Assembly (NCBI RefSeq): GCF_003477885.1
Contig: NZ_QUEE01000004.1
Location: forward strand, 186,001-250,000
Length of the DNA: 64,000 nt
DNA from: Lachnotalea sp. AF33-28
GTDB taxonomy: Bacteria; Bacillota; Clostridia; Lachnospirales; Lachnospiraceae
Reading direction: 5' to 3'
In this document: in pieces, positions 58,607 through 64,000 of the stretch
How the letters are laid out: each line of letters starts with the position of its first letter
Numbering within the stretch: position 1 is the first letter of the stretch
Notes under the pieces: generated by a model
What the model was told of the DNA's origin: nothing
The model's database searches: none
What the model saw: only the letters and a program-made list of their open reading frames with translations
Program-made: the position numbers and the translations under genes

Positions 58607-58805
58607 ATAGACCTCACTTTCTGAACGTGCGGTGCATATATGGCGGCCAGTTCTCTATGGTTTTTTCAAGGTGCCATCTACACCATTATTATCTCATATT
58701 TCAACGAAAAAGGCAAAAAATTACCCTGTTGCCCGCTTGTTTCAGACAGACAACAGGGTTCAGCCATATTCGCTAATGCGTCTCAAATTGAGACGGATTT
58801 TGACA

Positions 58806-59789
58806 TTATACCGGCAAATAAGTGTCCAGATATTCAACAAGTTTCCTCATGTACTCAATATACTGCTCATTATCGTTTTGCAGACCATGACCAGAATGTT
58901 CGCACACTATATAATCATGCGGCACACCATACTCCGTCAGGGCCTTGTCCAACCGCACCGAGGCCAAGTAGGGCTGCATGGTGTCGTAAGCTCCGTAGGC
59001 CATAAGAGAGGGCACCGTATTTTCATCTACCCACAGCAGGGCAGAGACGGGCTTCACCGCCTCGTCATACTCCGGAGTCCCAAACATATCCGGGGTGAGT
59101 GCCGCGCCGCACATGACGCTGAACAGCCCAGCGGCCCCTTCTCTCGCTTCCGCGGTATCTTTGTCAAACCCGTAATTCGTCCAGTCCTCCGGATAGAAGC
59201 TGGACGGCCCCACCGCTCCGAACACCATCCGAACCGGCACAGGGGATGTGTCCGCATCCCGGTAGGCATACAGCATGGCCAGACAGTGGCCCGCCGAACC
59301 GCCGCCCACCGCCATTTCACCGATGTGATAGCCCAGCTTTTCCGCTTCAGCAACCACATAGGGCATACTCTCTTTGATTTCCATAGATTGGGTGTAAACG
59401 TTGGCATCCGGGTTTTCCTCAGTGAACAAGGTGTAATTGATGCCCGCCGCCACATAACCCTTGGAGCAAAGCCCTTGGAGCATCTCCGCATCGCCGGACT
59501 TGTCGCCCGTAGTGAACCCGCCAGGGTGAAGATAGACCACCAGACCGTAGCTGTCCTTGGAACTGTCGGCGGGGACATACAGGTCGAACTTATTGGCGGG
59601 TTTCTCGCCGTAGGTAAGGTCGGTATAGACGGTTCCCACCGAATCGTTCCACTCAGCCTTGAACTTTCCACCTGTTGGATCGGCGGTCAGCTTAACCACC
59701 GCTGAAACGGCAAACGTAGCGAGAAAGGCCCCCACATAGATGAATCCCCAAAGCACTTTATGCGTCCCCTTTTGCTTTTCTTTTTTCAC
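58806..59789 (-). CDS. membrane-anchored alpha/beta hydrolase
   Basis: 327 aa. N-terminal membrane anchor (VLWGFIYVGAFLATFAVSAVV), then an esterase/lipase domain: oxyanion motif YLHPGGF, nucleophile elbow GGGSAGH, and the C-terminal Asp and His (YGAYDTM, CEHSGHG). Carboxylesterase-like, substrate unknown. GTG 59789 overlaps the stop of the 44-aa gene upstream. Confidence 0.85.
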   Translation of the reverse strand: MKKEKQKGTHKVLWGFIYVGAFLATFAVSAVVKLTADPTGGKFKAEWNDSVGTVYTDLTYGEKPANKFDLYVPADSSKDSYGLVVYLHPGGFTTGDKSGDAEMLQGLCSKGYVAAGINYTLFTEENPDANVYTQSMEIKESMPYVVAEAEKLGYHIGEMAVGGGSAGHCLAMLYAYRDADTSPVPVRMVFGAVGPSSFYPEDWTNYGFDKDTAEAREGAAGLFSVMCGAALTPDMFGTPEYDEAVKPVSALLWVDENTVPSLMAYGAYDTMQPYLASVRLDKALTEYGVPHDYIVCEHSGHGLQNDNEQYIEYMRKLVEYLDTYLPV

Positions 59790-59920
59790 AGGAAATTACC
59801 TCCAAACAGTGTCCCGCCCAGCAGCAGGTTCATCACGGCCCGCACTGCCAGACGGCCCAGAACGGCCCCGGCAACGACAACGATAAGCAGAATGATAAAT
59901 CGTTTTTGTGTGAGTGTCAT
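59786..59920 (-). CDS. 44-aa single-pass membrane peptide
   Basis: MTLTQKRFIILLIVVVAGAVLGRLAVRAVMNLLLGGTLFG.. with GGAGGGC 8 nt before ATG 59920. One hydrophobic helix (8-22). Its TGA overlaps the GTG of the following hydrolase. It lies 12 nt after the other hydrolase, so the three form one operon. Confidence 0.65.
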   Translation of the reverse strand: MTLTQKRFIILLIVVVAGAVLGRLAVRAVMNLLLGGTLFGGNFL

Positions 59921-59932
59921 ATGGTTGCCCTC

Positions 59933-60916
59933 CTATTTTGTGATATTTGTTTTCACGTCCTGATACAGACTGTTGTTTTCCAGCTCCCCCCCAGTGGCAA
60001 AGGCTTTTCCGGTTTCCGTGTCACCCTTTAGCTGGTACATAAACCAGGCGGTCATATAGCCGTCAAATTGCTTATAGGAATCCCCATGGTCAACACCGGT
60101 TTTGATGGCGTACACCTTTTGAATACCGTTGGACAGTGTAACGTAGTTTTCCTCAAGGCTCCATAACGGACAAATCCCCTGTGCAAGTCCGTTCGTATCA
60201 TCAGGAACCTGGTCTTTACTGGTGGCATTTCCAGCGTCCCAAAAGCCGCTGCCCGCCGTCATAAAGACCGGGACAGATATTGTGGAGACATCGTATTCCC
60301 AATCTGTCCCCAAGACTTTCGTATGATAAGAGGATGTGGCGCTGGCCGCATACACAGCTCTCACCATATAGCCATGCTCCTGTGTTCCAACCATGTTAAA
60401 CACGGCCGGTCCGCCCTGGGAATGACCGCCGATCCCGATGTTGTCCAAGTCGATCCTATGGTAAAAAACGCTGCCGCTGTTTTCATTTTCTCGCATCAGA
60501 AATTGGATCGTTGCCTCCAGCGATGCCCCGGTACGGGTGTTCTGGTCATCATTCCCCACCGCAATAAATCCCCAGGAGGACAGATGCTCCATGAAGGGCT
60601 TATAGGTGGCGGAGGTACTCCCCGTCCCGTTGGCGAAAATCACCACCGGATAAGTACCGTTTCCGCTTTCCAACTCGCCGGGATACCACACCGCATACTT
60701 TCCGATGACTTCGTCCCCGGCGTCAAACTCTTTGTAAGATACCTCTTTGTCCCCGAACGCCGCATACCTTTTCTCAATCTCCCCGCCGGTCTCCGTGTAC
60801 TTGTAATACTCGGCCTCCCTCTTGCCCGCAAGCATGACAAATGCAATGATGGCAAGCACTACCAGGGCAAGGACGATCAGAATCACTTTCAACAATGTTG
60901 TCATGACCTTTTTCAT
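59933..60916 (-). CDS. membrane-anchored alpha/beta hydrolase (dienelactone hydrolase-like)
   Basis: 327 aa. N-terminal membrane anchor (LLKVILIVLALVVLAIIAFVMLAG), then VVIFANGTGST, nucleophile elbow GGHSQGG and C-terminal DHGDSYK. Similar to PET-hydrolase/chlorophyllase-type folds, substrate unknown. First gene of the TetR-linked operon. Confidence 0.85.
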   Translation of the reverse strand: MKKVMTTLLKVILIVLALVVLAIIAFVMLAGKREAEYYKYTETGGEIEKRYAAFGDKEVSYKEFDAGDEVIGKYAVWYPGELESGNGTYPVVIFANGTGSTSATYKPFMEHLSSWGFIAVGNDDQNTRTGASLEATIQFLMRENENSGSVFYHRIDLDNIGIGGHSQGGPAVFNMVGTQEHGYMVRAVYAASATSSYHTKVLGTDWEYDVSTISVPVFMTAGSGFWDAGNATSKDQVPDDTNGLAQGICPLWSLEENYVTLSNGIQKVYAIKTGVDHGDSYKQFDGYMTAWFMYQLKGDTETGKAFATGGELENNSLYQDVKTNITK

Positions 60917-60926
60917 AGTCTCCTCC

Positions 60927-60955
60927 TTGACATATACGGCGAGAGCCGCTATACT
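60927..60955 (+). promoter_or_regulatory. tetR promoter overlapped by operator palindrome
   Basis: TTGACA (60927-60932), 17 nt, TATACT (60950-60955). The imperfect palindrome TGACATATACGGC / GCCGCTATACTGTCA spans the whole promoter, so the TetR-type protein probably represses itself here, and the site also lies in the 5' leader of the divergent hydrolase operon. Confidence 0.65.
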
Positions 60956-60988
60956 GTCACTTGATGATATATTTGTTTTGGCAATACA

Positions 60989-61016
60989 ATTATATCAACA
61001 GGTGAACCGCTGTCAA
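60989..61016 (-). promoter_or_regulatory. promoter of hydrolase operon
   Basis: Minus strand TTGACA (61016-61011), 16-nt spacer, TATAAT (60994-60989), a near-perfect promoter 73 nt ahead of the 60916 start. Confidence 0.7.
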
Positions 61017-61030
61017 GAGGAGCAATAAAA

Positions 61031-61564
61031 ATGAGACAAAATCCGCAAAATGTATCACCGATGAGCAACGAGGGCCGCAATGCCTATGTGATTGAACACC
61101 TTACCAACGCTATGCTGAAACTGTTGCGGGATAAGCCGTTGGGAGAGATTTCCATCAGCGAATTAATAGAAGAAGCAGGGGTGGGCCGGGCGTCCTTTTA
61201 CCGCAATTTTGAGGACAAGGCAGATATTTTGAAAGCGTATCTAAACAAAATTTTCCATGAGTGGGTGGACGAATATGAGAAAAGCCCGGAGCGGCCATTG
61301 AGCGAGCAGCTTCGGACTCTGTTTGCCCATTTTGAAAAATACCGGGATTTCTACACTCTGCTGAATGACCGGGGACTGCTTTGGCTGTTGAAGGATGTGG
61401 TCGTTTGGATTTTCGGCCCGAAGCCGGAACATTCCCAAGTAGAGGCGTATTCCAGGGCTTACGCTGCCTACGTCCTCTATGGCTGGATTGAGGTTTGGTT
61501 CCAGCGGGGGATGCAGGAATCCGCAGAAGAGATTGCGGCGCTTTTCAAATCACAGGGGTTTTAA
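61031..61564 (+). CDS. TetR/AcrR-family repressor
   Basis: 177 aa. N-terminal helix-turn-helix (LTNAMLKLLRDKPLGEISISELIEEAGVGRASFYRNFEDKADIL) and a ligand-binding C-terminal domain. Divergent from the hydrolase operon, with an operator palindrome in the shared gap. It probably represses both. GAGGAG precedes ATG 61031. Confidence 0.88.
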   Translation: MRQNPQNVSPMSNEGRNAYVIEHLTNAMLKLLRDKPLGEISISELIEEAGVGRASFYRNFEDKADILKAYLNKIFHEWVDEYEKSPERPLSEQLRTLFAHFEKYRDFYTLLNDRGLLWLLKDVVVWIFGPKPEHSQVEAYSRAYAAYVLYGWIEVWFQRGMQESAEEIAALFKSQGF

Positions 61565-61714
61565 TGGGTTCTAACTCGTTTCGTTTACAGCTATTACGTT
61601 ACCTTAATCTAACGCAAAAATTGATTGCTGCATAGCAGAGACATCCATTTGGTGTTTTCATACTGACTTCGGGATGGAAAGTCAGTGAAATTCGGTTTGA
61701 AATCCGTCAATGGT

Positions 61715-61799
61715 ATTTCACCGCCCACACCCCGTCAAGGCTAAACTTCACCGCCAGTCTGCGGACTGGCGGGCCTTGACAGGGCACGTGCGGCGAAAT
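61715..61799. repeat. 85-bp extended hairpin in a 700-bp gene-free stretch
   Basis: Nested arms ATTTC.CCGC/GCGG.GAAAT, CCCGTCAAGGC/GCCTTGAC.GGG and CCGCCAGTC/GACTGGCGG around TGCG. Could be an intergenic repeat or small RNA. Elsewhere in 61565-62265 I see only AT-rich sequence with no supported gene. Confidence 0.5.
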
Positions 61800-62265
61800 G
61801 CTAATAAAGAGCATACTTGTGCGCCAAAATCCTGCTTTATTCGGTGATTTTTGCGCTTTATGATAACAACAATGCAGGCATTTGTATTACATAAAACAGA
61901 TTTCCAACGAAATTTGTAGATGGCTTTTAGAGACGCTTTTTCACAGGTATTTCCTGGCCGCTATATATTACCGTTCTTGTTTCTTGGATTTTTATTGACA
62001 AATTCTACCCTATTATTCACTAATTTTTATATCATGGAAGTGTGCCGATTACTTATACGGAGGATTTGAAATAATATAATCAAATTGCAGTCATTTTTCT
62101 TTATTATATCAGCCCCCCCCTTGTGTTGCAATTCCCAGCCCATGGTTTTATAATGATATGGAAAAATACTCCTGTATCCGGAGAGCCGGCAGTTTTACGA
62201 AAGTTCCGGCATCGGCTGCAACAGGAGGGCAGCGCGGATGAAACCGTGCGGAAAGGGAGAACGAT

Positions 62266-63126
62266 ATGGTACTTAGAACGGATATTCCGCTGTATCCGGG
62301 CGGAAAAACGAAGGCTTTTACATTGAGCTACGATGACGGTGTGGTTCAGGACATCCGCCTGGCAGGTCTGCTGCGCAGATACGGGCTGCAGGCTACGTTT
62401 AATCTGAACTCGGGCACCTTTGGGCAGGTGGATCAGTATTCCCATCTGAAGGTAAAGCATGAAAAAGTAAATAAGGAGCAGGTCAGAGAACTTTATCAGA
62501 ATTTTGAGGTGGCCTGTCACACGGTGACACATCCGGATCTGGCTTCTGTCCCGGAAGAAATGATCAGCTATGAGATTGCCTGCGACAAGAGAAACCTGGA
62601 AAATATCACCGGCAGGATTGTGACCGGTCTGGCGTATCCGTACGGTACATACAGCAAAATAACGCTGGAAACGGCCCGCCGCTGCGGCATCCGCTATGCC
62701 CGCACCATCAGGAGCACTGAGAGCTTTGAGCTGCCGGAGGACTTCCTTGTGTGGAACCCCACCTGCCACCATTCCAATCCGGGACTTTTAAAGCTGGCTG
62801 AACAGTTTATCGGGCTGGGATCGGATAAGCGCAGGCCGCTGCCGGTATTCTATGTATGGGGACATGCCTATGAATTTGATAATGACGACTGCTGGAATCT
62901 CATAGAAGAGCTGTTTCAGCTGATATCCGGGCGGGAGGATATCTGGTATGCGACGAACGGACAGATTGAGGAATACGTGAGCGCGTGGCGGCAGCTGCGC
63001 TATTCATCGGATGGCAGCCTGATCTATAATCCCACAGCACTGGATATATGGATCAGGGTGGTGGATGAAGTTTACGAAATTCCTTCCGGCCGGACTGCAG
63101 AGATCACCCCGGCCTGGAAGCTGTAA
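62266..63126 (+). CDS. polysaccharide deacetylase (NodB-like)
   Basis: 286 aa. NodB motifs: AFTLSYDDG (metal Asp), ATFNLNSGTFG, the metal-binding pair in CHTVTHPDL, LAYPYGTYS and WGHAYEF. Removes acetyl groups from a cell-wall or capsular glycan; no signal peptide is seen. AAGGGAGA precedes ATG 62266. It is 12 nt from cutC. Confidence 0.85.
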   Translation: MVLRTDIPLYPGGKTKAFTLSYDDGVVQDIRLAGLLRRYGLQATFNLNSGTFGQVDQYSHLKVKHEKVNKEQVRELYQNFEVACHTVTHPDLASVPEEMISYEIACDKRNLENITGRIVTGLAYPYGTYSKITLETARRCGIRYARTIRSTESFELPEDFLVWNPTCHHSNPGLLKLAEQFIGLGSDKRRPLPVFYVWGHAYEFDNDDCWNLIEELFQLISGREDIWYATNGQIEEYVSAWRQLRYSSDGSLIYNPTALDIWIRVVDEVYEIPSGRTAEITPAWKL

Positions 63127-63138
63127 AGAGGTAATGGG

Positions 63139-64000
63139 ATGAAGTATCTGCTGGAAGTGTGTGTGGACAGTGTGGAATCTGCCATAAATGCGGCGGCCGG
63201 CGGCGCCGACCGGCTGGAACTGTGCTCCGGACTGGCCGTAGGAGGCCTGACGCCGGGGGTGAGCCTCTACCGGCAGGTGAGAGAAGCGTGTGGGCTGCCG
63301 GTACATGTGCTGCTCCGCCCGCGGTTCGGAGATTTCTGCTATACAGACCGTGAATTTGATCAGATCCTGCGGGATGTGGAGCTGTTCCGCGGTCTGGGAG
63401 CCGACGGCGCAGTGATCGGGATCCTGCGCCCGGACGGCAGCCTCGACCAGGAACGAATGCGGCTGCTGATGGAAGCGGCTGCAGGCATGAAGGTGACGCT
63501 GCACCGCGCCTTTGATATGTGCCGGGACCCCTTTGCCGCGCTGGAAACGGCAGTGGAGCTGGGAATAGATACCGTGCTGACATCCGGGCAGAAGAATTCC
63601 TGTATGGAAGGTGAAGAGCTGCTTGCCGAGCTGGTTAAAAAAAGCAGGGACAGAATCTGTATTCTGGCAGCAGGCGGCGTGGATGAGGCGGCTGTAGCGG
63701 AACTTTCGGCTAAGGCCGGGATCACCCGGTTTCACATGTCAGGAAAAGTGATCCGAAACAGCGGTATGCTTTACCGAACGGATGGGGTGCATATGGGGCT
63801 GCCCGGGTTATCCGAGTATGAGGTGCTTTTGACGGATGCTAGGAAGGTACGGGCCGCGAAGCAAGCGCTCATGCGGGCGGAAGATTTTTCTGTATCCGCC
63901 GTGATGCGGTACTATTACCGGGCCATGCCGGCCGAAGACCGGGCCAATTATCCGGAGACTGTCTGGGAAGCTTATGCGCGGCACGCAGTTTTTCTGATGG
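63139..64000 (+). CDS. cutC: CutC family protein, 3' end outside window
   Basis: Open from ATG 63139 (AGAGG upstream) to the window end. MKYLLEVCVDSVESAINAAAGGADRLELCSGL, LLRPRFGDFCY, DGAVIGIL, LHRAFDM, LTSGQ and ILAAGGV are the TIM-barrel motifs of CutC, named for copper tolerance but of unsettled function. After the usual end, near ARKVRAAKQAL, the frame continues without a stop for at least 43 residues (EDFSVSAVMRYYYRAMPAED..), which is longer than typical CutC proteins of about 250 aa. Confidence 0.85.
   Translation, partial: MKYLLEVCVDSVESAINAAAGGADRLELCSGLAVGGLTPGVSLYRQVREACGLPVHVLLRPRFGDFCYTDREFDQILRDVELFRGLGADGAVIGILRPDGSLDQERMRLLMEAAAGMKVTLHRAFDMCRDPFAALETAVELGIDTVLTSGQKNSCMEGEELLAELVKKSRDRICILAAGGVDEAAVAELSAKAGITRFHMSGKVIRNSGMLYRTDGVHMGLPGLSEYEVLLTDARKVRAAKQALMRAEDFSVSAVMRYYYRAMPAEDRANYPETVWEAYARHAVFLM

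Noticed and set aside
58632..59705. 357-codon open frame on the plus strand
   Set aside because: Antisense to the alpha/beta hydrolase, rich in Arg/His, no family features.
1..64000. CRISPR arrays and rRNA genes
   Set aside because: No regularly spaced identical repeats with unique spacers and no 16S/23S/5S signatures were seen; the tandem units at 39951-40093 have no spacers.

Overview
The window looks like a chromosomal segment of a gut-type Clostridia (probably Lachnospiraceae). The housekeeping genes support this: type III pantothenate kinase, RF3, BlaI/BlaR1-type regulators, a DUF2079 membrane protein and a PflX-like radical SAM protein. So does the resident Tn1549-type conjugative element. 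Everything here comes from reading the sequence; no database search was run, and family names rest on motifs I recognise.

Left chromosomal flank (1-10321): pflX-like and DUF3783 genes, tRNA-Val and tRNA-Ala on the minus strand, araD, a small membrane protein, coaX (minus), then cls, prfC and a HAD phosphatase. A BlaI-type repressor and M56 peptidase pair follows, then a broken P-loop kinase and the 5' end of a DUF2079 gene. A second BlaI-like operator precedes the DUF2079 gene. Two copies of a 149-bp hairpin repeat lie at 1524-1672 and 7696-7844.

Integrated element (10322-54768): a Tn1549-family ICE of about 44.4 kb interrupts the DUF2079 gene. A 7-bp core (ACCGCGC) occurs at both ends, and joining the flanks restores one 576-codon gene. 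The left end holds a large serine recombinase, a small ORF before it, a tnpW-like gene, a candidate structured RNA, and orf8/orf7-like regulators. An AT-rich cassette follows: an RlmN/Cfr-family 23S rRNA methyltransferase and a Cys-rich KTR protein behind a leader-peptide/attenuator region. Next come a MobC-like protein and relaxase on the plus strand. A long minus-strand conjugation operon then runs from 54573 down to 18166: DUF6017, PcfB, T4CP (traG/virD4), Maff2, VirB6, PrgI, VirB4, DNA methyltransferase, NlpC/P60, PAPS-reductase-like, DUF4315, DUF4366, topB, Cys-rich VLP, an ArdA-ArdC fusion and TTRAP. Two inverted copies of an oriT-like sequence flank the relaxase/antirestriction segment.

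Nested elements: the T4CP gene is cut into three collinear pieces (52775-52259, 43800-42797, 32878-32615) by two Tn4451-like integrative mobilizable elements. IME-1 (32879-42796, about 9.9 kb) carries a serine recombinase, TnpV, a MobV-type relaxase, VapE/CHC2 replication proteins with an iteron cluster, and a lipoprotein. IME-2 (43801-52258, about 8.5 kb) carries a serine recombinase with an unusual tail, TnpV, a MobQ-type relaxase with a recognisable nic motif, a primase-helicase and a 31-aa membrane peptide. Joining the three T4CP pieces gives one open frame of 594 codons, so the ICE is probably unable to transfer until both IMEs leave.

Right chromosomal flank (54769-64000): the rest of the DUF2079 gene, an HD-domain protein, yfcE, decayed hsdM/hsdS and recombinase fragments, and a TetR-controlled operon of two alpha/beta hydrolases with a 44-aa membrane peptide. 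A polysaccharide deacetylase and cutC (running off the window) complete it.
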